A DNA stretch of 64,000 nucleotides from Candidatus Saccharimonadota bacterium (GCA_905373795.1 CAJPUO010000002.1:62001-126000); one strand, 5' to 3'. Shown: positions 26,301 through 35,341, counted from the stretch's first letter. The notes: generated by a model not told the origin, from the letters alone. Translations and numbers: made by a program.

Positions 26301-26568
26301 GCGTGTAAATAATGACCTACGTGTCCGTATGCCTGGCTCTATAGATGCTATTACAATTAGCTCATGGTACAGCGGCGACAACTATAAAATCGAAACCTTC
26401 AAATCCACCACCGGCAGCACCATCACTCACACCCAAATTGAAAACCTCATCCAGGCCATGTCCTCTTTCCAAAAAGACACCGGCATGACCTGGGAACAAG
26501 CCTTAACAACCCAACCATCACAAGTCCAAGCCATTGTCCAGGAGTATTGGACGGTGCCGGGGGTGTGA
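23338..26568 (+). CDS. RTX protein with N-terminal lipase-like domain, type I secretion substrate
   Basis: 1076 aa, ATG 23338 after GGGGGAG. N-terminal alpha/beta-hydrolase of the class 3 lipase kind: LTLRGTETD (oxyanion region) and the nucleophile elbow TGYSLGGGLA. Then EF-hand-like calcium loops (DLDGDGIETV near 463, DKNGDGIINGGNELFG near 505, DDNKDGKIDSND, DSDGDGIASAGEL). Next is an array of GGxGxDxLx RTX repeats (about 866-957) and an RTX-associated tail (NDLRVRMPG, ISSWYSGDNYKIETF). No N-terminal signal peptide, as expected for a C-terminal type I secretion signal. Probable calcium-activated secreted lipase or phospholipase acting on host or competitor membranes. The 5' part is AT-rich, a sign of transfer. 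Confidence 0.92.
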   Translation: MMLDTISYLSLSKLVYGNFKSKARGHSIDYIIKNKLYTNTEGINIDDPELFALKDPSNPLLSYTLIHFEKDDVSGFAGAAFKSPSGDIVLTLRGTETDKNGIPVWNDGLTDLTIGTMITPPVQQFWSTLDFVKSTVAKLTGDGNVSKGDALRYLRASNATVTGYSLGGGLASYLTYMTSDFSSGQHYGGIKAVTFNAVGIATNLLDIAALTRLSEYNVVDHVNSLDWVGTYGFQLGHTVYHIDKSDLDYARVNFNALGEMLAVRLWLSKGSINNLEYKRQINDIKNTIEDETGRYTVADTMAVYRGYEQVGGNGGSGLLNTSRHNLDRFLCNDPSKPGLQYKMTETIENQELSVRNLRDLFNLINAFQVIERAKIDNNYTMDIINKPPLPTTISYDGITYYNNLVTLPDGSTSTMSYNHDQIAYANYVVQQFERRLVSGEFMKSYVDMQKAQAEQNRRIDPLVFDLDGDGIETVSLEESNAFFDLDNNGFAEKTSWVGAKEGLLAYDKNGDGIINGGNELFGDRTLMKDGKTLASSGFTALAEYDDNKDGKIDSNDAIYALLRIWQDSDGDGIASAGELRRLVDLGIVSIGLSYSNTGVTDGANNIQVRTGTFTLADGSSRAVGEYLLNRNPVHSVDSSPIEISDSVALLPNVQGAGNVGSLHKAIMQDKSGSLRGLVEQFITEKDVAKREALTENILARWAGVDSVDPKSRGDAFDARKLAVLEKFFGAEFQGSPNANSTPLLKSSYTKLFEVVYVSLISQAQLKDIVNSVADDNDEISFEKAKQVIDVAIAQDPVTGVGLLGEFARAMKYYGLKSSKEFAVLRGYYAGESAEYGRIIDFAGEQVLRGTANGESLSVGDLYTLIDGDAGDDILRGFDGNDTLYGGQGNDELRGDAGNDILHGNEGQDILYGNEGDDLLHGDAGNDELWGGVGNDTLYGGQGKDYLKGGEGDDVYIFNKGDGEDTVCDVNGKADEIRLGHESIGVVFERVNNDLRVRMPGSIDAITISSWYSGDNYKIETFKSTTGSTITHTQIENLIQAMSSFQKDTGMTWEQALTTQPSQVQAIVQEYWTVPGV

Positions 26569-26674
26569 ATTAGTTATTGTAAATGATTTACATAATTGAA
26601 TAAGGGCTAATATTGCTGAAAATTAATCGGATTAATATGCCGTAGTACCACTACTATATCTGTTTAAATAGTGT

Positions 26675-26680
26675 TATAAT
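26675..26680 (+). promoter_or_regulatory. -10 box of pyk, leaderless type
   Basis: TATAAT, 7 nt before ATG 26688; it probably drives pyk-pgk-tpiA. Confidence 0.65.
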
Positions 26681-26687
26681 TTGAAAA

Positions 26688-28109
26688 ATGAGTAACAATG
26701 TATTTAAGAGGACAAAAATATTAGCAACAATTGGCCCGGCAACATTCAGCCAGGAGAAAGTTTTTCAACTGCTGGACGCTGGCGTTAATGGCATTCGCAT
26801 GAATTTTAGCCATGGCGATAATGAGAGCCGGTTGGAGCAGATTAATTGGGTGCGTACGGCTAGTCAAAGGCTAGGCAAACCGGTAGCGATTTTACAGGAT
26901 TTGCAAGGACCAAAGATTCGCCTGGGTATCCTGAAAGATAACATGCTGAATGTTAAGGCTGGCGATATGTTAGTTCTGGATTCAGAAATTGCCGAACATG
27001 ATGGCAGCTTTAATTTGCCGGTACAGTATAATTTGGCAGAAAAGATGAAAGTCGGCGAACCTCTTTACATGTTTGATGGAAAGATTAAGACGATTGTGCG
27101 GGAAATTGTTAGTTCGACGGCGATTCGCGTGGAGGTTCAAAATGACGGATTTTTGATGAGCCGCAAGGGACTGAATTTGCCGGATACGGATTTTGGCGGT
27201 GATATTATGACGCCGAAAGACATTGCCGATCTGGAGTGGGGCGCTAAGCAGGACTTTGATTATGTGGCGCTTAGCTTTGTGCAGAAGGCCGACGATATTA
27301 TTGATCTTCGGCAGAGGCTGGTGGAATTGGGTTCAACGGTCGATATCATTGCTAAGATTGAAACAAAATCAGCAGTTGATCCGGAAAATTTGGAAGAAAT
27401 TGTCAAAGCTAGCGACGGAGTTATGGTGGCGCGCGGCGACTTGGCAGTGGAGGCTGGCGCGGAGATTGTGCCAGTGATGCAGCGGCGAACTATCGCCTTG
27501 TGCCGTAAATATTGTAAGCTGGTGATCGTGGCGACGCAGATGATGGGTAGTATGGTTGATAATCCCGAGCCGACTCGCGCTGAAGTGAGTGATGTGGCAA
27601 ATGCCGTCATTCAAGGTGCCGATGTGGTAATGTTGTCGGATGAGACAGCCAATGGTAAATATCCTATAGAGACTGTTCGGGCGATGCGCAGGACGATCCT
27701 TTACACCCAAGAACATAGCGAAGTGATGATGGTAGATAAGACTGAGATGCGCGAAAAAACTGATGCAATTTTAAGCTACACGGCGGCGCAGCTGGCTAGA
27801 AGAATTAAGGCGCGGGCAATTATTGCTGAAACTAATACTGGTGCTACCGCGGTTAATGTCGGTGCGTATCGTCCGAACTTGCCGATTGTTTGCGTGACCG
27901 AGAATGTCAAGACGGCGCAAAAATTAGCATTAAGCTATGCTTCTCGCCCATACATTCGTCCAAATGAGCTGAACGCTGCGACGAAGCTGGCTGAGGAATT
28001 GAAGCGGGAAGGCTATTTTGGCGAGGATCCAGTTACAGTTGTGCTGGTGAGCGGTCATCATCCTGAGCCGGGAAAGACTGATAATATTCAAATTAAGACT
28101 TTGTCATAG
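26688..28109 (+). CDS. pyk: pyruvate kinase
   Basis: 473 aa, the usual length for a bacterial pyruvate kinase. It converts PEP + ADP to pyruvate + ATP, the last glycolytic step. Motifs: KILATIGPAT start, MNFSHGD, LQDLQGPKIR, KIETKSAVDP with the catalytic lysine, ARGDLAVEAG, TQMMGSMVDNPEPTRAEVSD, and the C-terminal allosteric/CT domain with ETNTGATAVNV. First gene of a glycolytic trio with pgk (12-bp gap) and tpiA. Confidence 0.97.
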   Translation: MSNNVFKRTKILATIGPATFSQEKVFQLLDAGVNGIRMNFSHGDNESRLEQINWVRTASQRLGKPVAILQDLQGPKIRLGILKDNMLNVKAGDMLVLDSEIAEHDGSFNLPVQYNLAEKMKVGEPLYMFDGKIKTIVREIVSSTAIRVEVQNDGFLMSRKGLNLPDTDFGGDIMTPKDIADLEWGAKQDFDYVALSFVQKADDIIDLRQRLVELGSTVDIIAKIETKSAVDPENLEEIVKASDGVMVARGDLAVEAGAEIVPVMQRRTIALCRKYCKLVIVATQMMGSMVDNPEPTRAEVSDVANAVIQGADVVMLSDETANGKYPIETVRAMRRTILYTQEHSEVMMVDKTEMREKTDAILSYTAAQLARRIKARAIIAETNTGATAVNVGAYRPNLPIVCVTENVKTAQKLALSYASRPYIRPNELNAATKLAEELKREGYFGEDPVTVVLVSGHHPEPGKTDNIQIKTLS

Positions 28110-28120
28110 GAAAATATTGG

Positions 28121-29359
28121 GTGGGCAAACAATTTTCAAAACAAACAATTAGAGGCGTTAATCTGCGCGGGCGGACTGTTTTAGTGCGGGCAGATTACAA
28201 TGTGCCGCTGACAAAGAAGGGCACGATTTCCGATGATTTGCGGATTCGCGCTTCCTTGCCGACGTTAAAGTATCTATTGGAACAAAATTGCAAGATCGTT
28301 ATCATGTCGCACTTGGGGCGTCCAAAGGGCTGGGATATGAAGCTGAGCCTGGAGGTGGTGGCTAAGCATTTGGCAGAACTATTGGGTCGGAAAGTGCAGT
28401 TCGTTGGCGATTGTGTTGGCGATGAAGTACGCCAAACAGTACGCCGTGCGCCTCTGGGCAGTGTTATTTTGCTAGAAAATCTGCGCTTTTATTCGGAAGA
28501 AGAAGCTGATGATTTGACATTTGCTAAATCAATTCAGCGGGCAGTTCGCGCCGATTATTTCGTGCAGGACGGGTTTGCGGTAGCGCATCGAGCGCATGCT
28601 AGTACGCATGCTATTGCACTATGCGTGCCTGGCGTGGCGGGTTTTTTGCTGGAAAAAGAGTATACAACTATCACCAAGGCGATGAAAAATCCCCGGCCGC
28701 CGCTGGTGGCGATTATCGGCGGTGCTAAAGTTAGCGATAAAATTGCTTTGATCAAACGGTTGATTAATAAGGCTGATCGGATTTTAATTGGCGGTGCTAT
28801 GGCAAATGCTTTCTTGCAATACCGCGGCTGCAATATCGGCAAGAGCGTCTCTGAATCTGGCCAGGAACAGGTGATTAAGGACATTTATGATAAAGCAAAA
28901 AAAAAGGTCGGCATAGATCATGTTGATGATTTTTTGGTTTTGCCAAGTGATGTGGCGGTAGCCCCCGATCCCTATAGCGAGCTGCCTCGCCGCGAGGTTA
29001 GCGTTGATAAAATTGCCAGAGATGATATGGCGCTAGACATTGGCAGCCAGACAATTGAGGCGTTCACGAAAGTCTTGGCAACTGCGAAAACAGTGATTTG
29101 GAACGGCCCTCTCGGTTATACCGAGACAAAGATTTTTTCGATTGGTTCGGCGCGCATAGCTTTGGCGATCGCTCAGAATAAGTATATAGTATCGATTGTT
29201 GGCGGCGGCGATACAGCAGATTTTATTTTAAAGTGGGATGGTCATGACGGGCAGAGTTTTACGCATGTTTCTACTGGCGGCGGTGCTAGTATGGAGCTTA
29301 TGGCGGGTAAAAAACTGCCGGGAATTGAAAGTTTACTAGACGTGTACGGATTGAGGTGA
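28121..29359 (+). CDS. pgk: phosphoglycerate kinase
   Basis: 412 aa from GTG 28121 (AGGAAAA upstream). It transfers phosphate from 1,3-bisphosphoglycerate to ADP. Substrate-binding VRADYNVPL and SHLGRPKGW, ENLRFYSEE, IIGGAKVSDKI, the nucleotide domain with IWNGPLGYTE, and VGGGDTADFI/STGGGASMELM near the end. The basic extension at the N-terminus is short. It lies between pyk and tpiA. Confidence 0.97.
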   Translation: MGKQFSKQTIRGVNLRGRTVLVRADYNVPLTKKGTISDDLRIRASLPTLKYLLEQNCKIVIMSHLGRPKGWDMKLSLEVVAKHLAELLGRKVQFVGDCVGDEVRQTVRRAPLGSVILLENLRFYSEEEADDLTFAKSIQRAVRADYFVQDGFAVAHRAHASTHAIALCVPGVAGFLLEKEYTTITKAMKNPRPPLVAIIGGAKVSDKIALIKRLINKADRILIGGAMANAFLQYRGCNIGKSVSESGQEQVIKDIYDKAKKKVGIDHVDDFLVLPSDVAVAPDPYSELPRREVSVDKIARDDMALDIGSQTIEAFTKVLATAKTVIWNGPLGYTETKIFSIGSARIALAIAQNKYIVSIVGGGDTADFILKWDGHDGQSFTHVSTGGGASMELMAGKKLPGIESLLDVYGLR

Positions 29360-29384
29360 TAAACTAAGCATAAGGATTATCATC

Positions 29385-30143
29385 ATGAGAAAAAAATTAA
29401 TTATTGGCAACTGGAAGATGAACCTCAATATGCAAGAGGCGAGCTTGTATCTGCATAAGCTAATGGAGGTTCTAAAGCCACGCCGGGACGTTGAGGTTGT
29501 TGTATCCCCTACAACATTAACATTGCAGAGTTTAAGTTTGCAAATCAATCGGCGAATTGCTAAGTTGGCAGCGCAAAATTGCTATTGGCGCGACCATGGC
29601 GCGTACACTGGCGAAGTGCCGGCAGCGCATCTTCGGGGGATTGCTGACTATGTGTTGATTGGACATTCGGAGAGGCGATATATCTTTATTGAAAGCGATA
29701 AAGATATTAGACTGAAAGTCCAAGCAGCGATTCGGAATCGTCTTCAGCCGATTTTGTGTGTTGGCGAGACGGCGCAAGAACGGGCTTTGGGTGAAATGAG
29801 AGACGTTTTGGCTGATCAGCTAACTAGCGGTCTGGCAAATGTGACGGCTGAGGAGCTGGATAGAGTAGTGATTGCCTACGAGCCAATTTGGGCGATTGGT
29901 ACCGGCGACAACGCTAAACCGGTTGATGTAAAAAAAGCAACGCAAATGATTCGCCAACATGTTGCTCATTTGTATGGTAAAAAGGCAGCCGAGGAAGTGC
30001 GGATTCTATATGGCGGTAGTATAACGGTTGATAGCGCAGCTGATTATTTGGCAATTTCAGGACTTGATGGATTATTGGTTGGCGCAGCAAGTTTGGACAT
30101 ACATCAATTTACGGAGATAATAGAAAAAGCACATAAGGGATAA
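29385..30143 (+). CDS. tpiA: triosephosphate isomerase
   Basis: 252 aa, ATG 29385 with AAGGA 8 nt upstream. It interconverts DHAP and glyceraldehyde-3-phosphate. Active-site lysine in GNWKMNL, electrophilic His in IGHSERR, catalytic Glu in AYEPIWAIGTG, phosphate loop LYGGSI and LLVGAASL. Third gene of the glycolysis block. GAPDH and enolase are not in the window. Confidence 0.97.
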   Translation: MRKKLIIGNWKMNLNMQEASLYLHKLMEVLKPRRDVEVVVSPTTLTLQSLSLQINRRIAKLAAQNCYWRDHGAYTGEVPAAHLRGIADYVLIGHSERRYIFIESDKDIRLKVQAAIRNRLQPILCVGETAQERALGEMRDVLADQLTSGLANVTAEELDRVVIAYEPIWAIGTGDNAKPVDVKKATQMIRQHVAHLYGKKAAEEVRILYGGSITVDSAADYLAISGLDGLLVGAASLDIHQFTEIIEKAHKG

Positions 30144-30158
30144 AAAAATAGGGGGCAT

Positions 30159-32000
30159 ATGACAGATATTGATTTTGACGAGCTGGATAAAGCAGTAAAT
30201 TCCTTGATGAGCAAGCAGCGGGCAGCGGAAAATAAGACAGATGCTGGCGAGAGTACGACTTCTGACGCTAGCTTGGCTAGTGTTAATGAAAGCAGCCCTG
30301 AGCTCGCTAGTCCTACGGTCTCTTTTGCTGAGAACGCTAGTACTGATCCTGTCTCTGCCCCTGTCAATAATAATGTTGGTGGTAACATTCCGGTGAGTGT
30401 GTCTCATAGCTCGCCTGTAGTGCAAACGTCTAGTAATCAGAGTGCGGAGGTTCCGGCGGTTAAGATTGGAACGGAAGCTCCTAAGCCATCTCCAAATACT
30501 GAAGCAGAAGCTGGTGCTGTTAAAGTTACAACAGTACCTTCGGTGCCGGTCTCTTCGCCAACTTCGTCTGCTCCAGTGGCTGCGTCAGTTGCAGGCCAGC
30601 AGTCAGTTCCTGCAAGATCTTTGACTCCTTCGGCCCCTCCTATTCCTTCAGCGGCAACTAACGTGAAGTCGCCAACTGTTTCGTCTGCTCCGGCGGCCTC
30701 CTCGGCGCCAGTAGTAGCTCCCTCCACTTCAACTACGCCATCAGCAACGACAGCATCAGCGGCACCAGTAGCAGTTACTGCGCCGGTAGTAACGACAAAT
30801 TCGCCAGCTTCGGTTTCATCGGCTCCGCCATCTTCTCCATCTTCTCCAGATTCAGAAGTAACACCAGCTTCACAAAAGCCAAAACCAGCGGCATCGACAG
30901 TGTCGGTCTCGTCCGTATCAACGGCGCCAGCAGTGCCGTCCGCTCCACCGTCAAGCTCATCTGGCTCTACGGTATCGTCTTCTGTTTCGCCTAGTGGTCA
31001 TACGCCAGCAGTTACGCCGGCCGTATCTTCGCCGCCAGCTACACCTCCTGAGAGTGATACTGTTCATGTATCGCCAATGATAGCTAAGCGTCCGCATGGT
31101 CGTTTTATGGATGTCGTTCATCCGTCGTCTAAGTCTAAAATAGTACAGCAGCGAAAAATGACTCCAAATGCATCCACATCGGGATTGGGCGGCCAGTCTG
31201 GAGCTGATTCGGCGAATAAGGACGATAGCGCCAATTTGGCGGATAAGGGTATCCGCCGCTCGTCCATGATAGGAGGGGGTAATAGCCTTAATAATATCCA
31301 TTTAAACGAGAACAACAGCAGTGTTGATGCGCCGACGTCCGCTAATCCTGAAAAGTCTTTACTAAGCTCAGCGAAAAAACGCGTCGTGTTGCCGCAAAAC
31401 CCAGAGAATAAAACAAACGATTCGTCTGATATAGCAACGCCAGTTCAGAATAAAAGCGAAAGTACTGCTCCAGTATCGCCTTTTATCTCTAACGTTGAGG
31501 TTGAGAAAAGACCGCTAGGTACGCCAGCCGCCGCTACTGATGATGCAAATGACGGAGGCGCTGCAACAGCAAAAAATGATGACCATAAAAAATCTTTAGC
31601 AAATTATACGCCTAGTAAGTTGGATGTTTCAGAGGATGATCCGGACGATGAAGTTGAGCCGGGCGGTGATGTCGGGTTGCCGCCAGAATTTAGCGCGGAT
31701 GTTATGGCGGCCGAGGAGGCTGATGTTTCTAGCCTTGATGCTGCCGTTGATGATATTAAGGCAGCCGAGCAGAGAGCTTCTAAAAAACCAAGTGATAACG
31801 ACGATGTTTCGCCGCGTCATTCGCCGAAAAAAGATTCAACTGAACCTAAGCCTATGTTCGATGCAGCAAGCCGTACGTCAAAAAATTTTGACCCTAAAGA
31901 AGAAAGCAAATCTGGCTGGCTGACGATTCTACTAATTCTGTTATTTTTGGCAATTGGCGTGGCTGGCGGCGCGGCAGCATACTTTTTGCTGATAAAATAG
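30159..32000 (+). CDS. large disordered Ser/Pro/Ala/Thr-rich tail-anchored membrane protein
   Basis: 613 aa, ATG 30159 after GGGGG. A short acidic N-terminus (MTDIDFDELDKAVNSLMSKQ), about 270 residues of Ser/Pro/Ala/Val/Thr low complexity, a mixed charged half, and a single C-terminal helix (WLTILLILLFLAIGVAGGAAA) with LLIK tail. No signal peptide, so the bulk is predicted to be cytoplasmic and tail-anchored, although a surface orientation cannot be excluded. No catalytic domain. It sits between tpiA (15 bp) and the helicase (4 bp), in the same operon. Function unknown; the acidic start could be a protein-docking motif. Confidence 0.8.
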   Translation: MTDIDFDELDKAVNSLMSKQRAAENKTDAGESTTSDASLASVNESSPELASPTVSFAENASTDPVSAPVNNNVGGNIPVSVSHSSPVVQTSSNQSAEVPAVKIGTEAPKPSPNTEAEAGAVKVTTVPSVPVSSPTSSAPVAASVAGQQSVPARSLTPSAPPIPSAATNVKSPTVSSAPAASSAPVVAPSTSTTPSATTASAAPVAVTAPVVTTNSPASVSSAPPSSPSSPDSEVTPASQKPKPAASTVSVSSVSTAPAVPSAPPSSSSGSTVSSSVSPSGHTPAVTPAVSSPPATPPESDTVHVSPMIAKRPHGRFMDVVHPSSKSKIVQQRKMTPNASTSGLGGQSGADSANKDDSANLADKGIRRSSMIGGGNSLNNIHLNENNSSVDAPTSANPEKSLLSSAKKRVVLPQNPENKTNDSSDIATPVQNKSESTAPVSPFISNVEVEKRPLGTPAAATDDANDGGAATAKNDDHKKSLANYTPSKLDVSEDDPDDEVEPGGDVGLPPEFSADVMAAEEADVSSLDAAVDDIKAAEQRASKKPSDNDDVSPRHSPKKDSTEPKPMFDAASRTSKNFDPKEESKSGWLTILLILLFLAIGVAGGAAAYFLLIK

Positions 32001-32004
32001 ATAC

Positions 32005-34107
32005 ATGGATAATTTTACGGATGGTTTGAACGATGAGCAAGCTCGGGCGGTGACGCATGGCGACGGGCCGCTATTGATTTTGGCGGGTGCTGGCTCTGGA
32101 AAAACAAAGACGCTAACGCATAGGATTGCTTATTTGATTGGCGAGTTGAAAGTTTTTCCTAGCCGAATTTTAGCAGTAACATTTACTAACAAAGCCGCCA
32201 AGGAAATGCGGCAGCGATTGGCGAAATTGCTGGATGAAGACGCTAATAATCGTCAATTTATGCCGTGGATGGGGACATTTCATAGTATTTGCGTACGGAT
32301 ATTAAGGATGGACGGCGCACATATTGGGCTGGACAAGCGGTTTTTAATCTACGACACTGACGATCAAGTAAGCCTGATGAAGCAGATTATGAAAGCGCGC
32401 GGTCTGACGGATAAAGATATTAAGCCGCGGGCGGTGCTTTCGGTTATTTCAAACGCTAAAAATGAAATGCGCAGTGCGGAAGATTTTTCAATGTCAACGC
32501 GCGGCCCTCGGGAGCAGAAAATTGCTGAATTGTTCTTTGCCTATGAAAAAGCTTTGAAAGAAGCGGCGGCGCTCGACTTCGATGATTTATTAACTAAAAC
32601 CGTGGAATTATTACAGAATAATCCAGAGATTCGCCAGAAATGGCAGCGCCAGTTTGAGTATATTCTAATTGATGAGTATCAGGATACAAATGCTGTGCAG
32701 TACGCGCTAATCAAATTATTAGTTAACGAATGGCGTAACCTATGCGTGGTTGGCGATGATGCTCAGTCGATTTATAGTTTTCGCGGCGCTGATTATACTA
32801 ATATTCTTAATTTCGAGCGCGATTTTCCGGGGACAACCGTAGTCAAACTGGAGCAAAATTATCGTTCAACGGGCGCGATTTTAGATTTAGCAAATTCACT
32901 CATCCAACATAATATTCATCGGACAGATAAGAATTTATGGACGGCAAATGGTGATGGCATTGATCCGAAATTATGGCAATTATATAGCGAGTCGGAAGAG
33001 GCGCTGGCGATCGCTAATGAGATTCAGGCGCAAATTGCCAATGGCCGCCAGTACGGCGACGTGGCAGTGTTATATCGGACGAATGCGCAGAGTTATGCGA
33101 TCGAGCGGGCGCTCAGGCAGAGCTATATTCCGTATAAAATTGTCGGCGGCCTAAGATTTTTAGATCGAGCGGTTGTTAAGGATGTGCTGGCGTATCTTCG
33201 ATTGTTGTATCAGCCGAGCGATCGGGTTAGTTTTTTAAGGATTGTCAATGTTCCAAAGCGCGGTATCGGTACAGTGAGCGTGGCTAAATTTTTGGACTGG
33301 AATGATGCGGCGCGGCGGGATATTGTCAGCGGCTTGCTGGCGGTCGAAGAGGCCGATAATTTGACGGCGCGAGCGAAACGGCCTTTATTGGAGCTAGGCA
33401 AAATTCTGGAGGAATTACAGCAGGAGATTGACGGTTCGCCAGCAGAATTAATTGAAAAAATTATAAAAAGAACTGGCTATGGGGATTTTATCAATGATGG
33501 CACGCCTCAAGCTGAGGAGCGGATGGAAAATATTGGCGTTCTAATAGCGGAGGCGAAGGCTTATGTTGATGTGGCGACTTTCCTGGAAGAAATGGCGCTG
33601 ATGTCTTCGGCGGACACGGCGGCGGAGCAACAGGTGACGCTTATGACGCTGCACGCGGCTAAGGGCCTGGAATTTCCGGTAGTATTTTTGGCGGGTCTGG
33701 AAGAGGGAATTTTACCGCACGCGCGAGTGTTTGACAGCGGTAAGGCTGACGACATTGAGGAAGAACGCCGGCTGTGTTATGTCGGCGTGACGCGCGCACG
33801 AGAAGAACTGTTTGTTAGTTGCGCCAGTTCCCGGACACAGTTTGGGCAAATTGGCTATAATATGCCGTCGCGGTTTTTAGACGAGATGGGGTTGATGGTT
33901 GGCGGAATTGATAGGCCAGCTCAGCCGCCAGCAGAAGCCGATTTCTACTCAGAAGAAATTGGACTGGAAGTAGGGGATAGGGTGCGCAGTCCGAGCTTTG
34001 GCGCGGGTGAAATTATTGACAGCGAGGGCTTGGGCGTGACTGTTAAATTTGACAACGGAACAGTTAAAAAATTAAACGTTGAATTTGCACGTTTGGAGAA
34101 AATTTGA
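32005..34107 (+). CDS. UvrD/PcrA-type superfamily 1 DNA helicase
   Basis: 700 aa. 3'-5' DNA helicase for repair and replication-fork maintenance. Q motif LNDEQARAV, Walker A AGAGSGKT, motif II DEYQDTN, GDDAQSIYSFRGA, motif V LHAAKGLEFPVVF, motif VI YVGVTRAREEL. The C-terminus GDRVRSPSFGAGEIIDSEG is the PcrA-type Tudor-like domain that binds RNA polymerase. It follows the disordered membrane protein by 4 bp. UvrB 1.2 kb downstream supports a repair role. Confidence 0.95.
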   Translation: MDNFTDGLNDEQARAVTHGDGPLLILAGAGSGKTKTLTHRIAYLIGELKVFPSRILAVTFTNKAAKEMRQRLAKLLDEDANNRQFMPWMGTFHSICVRILRMDGAHIGLDKRFLIYDTDDQVSLMKQIMKARGLTDKDIKPRAVLSVISNAKNEMRSAEDFSMSTRGPREQKIAELFFAYEKALKEAAALDFDDLLTKTVELLQNNPEIRQKWQRQFEYILIDEYQDTNAVQYALIKLLVNEWRNLCVVGDDAQSIYSFRGADYTNILNFERDFPGTTVVKLEQNYRSTGAILDLANSLIQHNIHRTDKNLWTANGDGIDPKLWQLYSESEEALAIANEIQAQIANGRQYGDVAVLYRTNAQSYAIERALRQSYIPYKIVGGLRFLDRAVVKDVLAYLRLLYQPSDRVSFLRIVNVPKRGIGTVSVAKFLDWNDAARRDIVSGLLAVEEADNLTARAKRPLLELGKILEELQQEIDGSPAELIEKIIKRTGYGDFINDGTPQAEERMENIGVLIAEAKAYVDVATFLEEMALMSSADTAAEQQVTLMTLHAAKGLEFPVVFLAGLEEGILPHARVFDSGKADDIEEERRLCYVGVTRAREELFVSCASSRTQFGQIGYNMPSRFLDEMGLMVGGIDRPAQPPAEADFYSEEIGLEVGDRVRSPSFGAGEIIDSEGLGVTVKFDNGTVKKLNVEFARLEKI

Positions 34108-34141
34108 TATAATAAGAAGGATTGTACGTTCGTGCAGTGTT

Positions 34142-35308
34142 ATGAGTATCGCATCGCTAATAAAACGTCATTATAGAAGCGCCGCTGTTCTGCTGGGTGT
34201 ATTTGCGGTTATGTTTGGTAGTTTGCTTTTCGTTAATCAAGCGCTCGCTAATAGTGATAATCCGGTGGTCAAAGCTGGTGAAAGGCTTGTTAATATTTAT
34301 GATCGCGGCGCTGGGCGGACGATTATTACGAAGGCTAGGACTATCCGCGAGACGCTAAAGGCAGCCAACATTAAGGTAGATGAAAAACAGGACGTAGTAG
34401 AGCCGAGCCTTGATACGGACATGGCTGCTGAAAAGTATAATATTAATATCTATCGCGCCCGGCCAATTACGATTGTTGATAACGGTAAGCGCTTGAAAGT
34501 AACGACTGCACAGCAAACGCCGGCTTTGATTGCTAAGGCGGCGGGTTTGAAAGTATACCCTGAAGATAAAACTGTGCTTAATAAGACGGATAATTTGCTG
34601 GTTGACGGTGCGGGTTTGGCGATGAAAGTTGAACGGGCAAAGGCGGTGAATTTTGTCTTGTACGGCAAGGAATCTATTATCAGAACGCATGCGAAGACAG
34701 TTGGCGATTTGCTGAAAGAAAAGAATATTAAACCTGGCAGGAATGACACGCTGTCTGTAAATGCGCTGACGGCTATCTCTGAGGGTATGAAAATTGAGCT
34801 ATGGCGAAACGGCAAGCAAACCGTTACCGTTGAGGAAGAAGTCAATTTTGAGACTGAAAAAATCCAAGATGCCAATAAAGATATTGGACATAAGGAGATT
34901 AAGCAGGCTGGCGAGAAAGGTAAGCGTAATGCGACATATGAGATTGAAATGAAAAATGGCATTGAAATAAGCCGCAAGGAAGTCGCCAGCGTTACAACGA
35001 AAGAGCCTAAAAAACAGATTGAAATTGTAGGCGCGAAGAGCTCAAATACTTTTTCTGGTAGTTTTGCTGAGGCTTTAGCTCGATTGAGGAGCTGCGAGGG
35101 CAGTTATACGTCTAATACAGGCAATGGTTACTATGGCGCTTATCAGTTTAATAGAGGCACGTGGGCGTCGGTTGCCGATCCGAGCAAGTACGGTAATGCC
35201 ACGCCGGCTGAACAAGATGAAGCCGCTTGGAAATTATACCAAAGGCGCGGTTGGAGCCCGTGGCCAGCATGCAGCAGAAGCAAGGGTTTGCAGGATATCT
35301 ATAGATAG
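34142..35308 (+). CDS. secreted G5/DUF348 protein with Rpf-like transglycosylase domain
   Basis: 388 aa from ATG 34142. Signal-like helix (about 14-34, AAVLLGVFAVMFGSLLFVN), three YabE-type DUF348 modules (about 45-230, TIRETLKAANIKVDE being typical), a G5 domain (about 235-300, with ISRKEV), and at the C-terminus about 80 residues resembling resuscitation-promoting factors: LARLRSCEGSYTSNTGNGYY with the catalytic Glu after Cys, then GAYQFNRGTWASV. It probably cleaves peptidoglycan glycans, of itself or of its actinobacterial host. A paralogous protein with a different C-terminal domain is at 50.1 kb. An upstream TATAAT and AAGAAGG suggest its own promoter. Confidence 0.88.
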   Translation: MSIASLIKRHYRSAAVLLGVFAVMFGSLLFVNQALANSDNPVVKAGERLVNIYDRGAGRTIITKARTIRETLKAANIKVDEKQDVVEPSLDTDMAAEKYNINIYRARPITIVDNGKRLKVTTAQQTPALIAKAAGLKVYPEDKTVLNKTDNLLVDGAGLAMKVERAKAVNFVLYGKESIIRTHAKTVGDLLKEKNIKPGRNDTLSVNALTAISEGMKIELWRNGKQTVTVEEEVNFETEKIQDANKDIGHKEIKQAGEKGKRNATYEIEMKNGIEISRKEVASVTTKEPKKQIEIVGAKSSNTFSGSFAEALARLRSCEGSYTSNTGNGYYGAYQFNRGTWASVADPSKYGNATPAEQDEAAWKLYQRRGWSPWPACSRSKGLQDIYR

Positions 35309-35329
35309 ATAATCAGCGCTGGTCGGTGA

Positions 35330-35335
35330 TACAAT
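35330..35335 (+). promoter_or_regulatory. -10 box of uvrB, leaderless type
   Basis: TACAAT, 6 nt before GTG 35342. Confidence 0.6.
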
Positions 35336-35341
35336 AATAAA

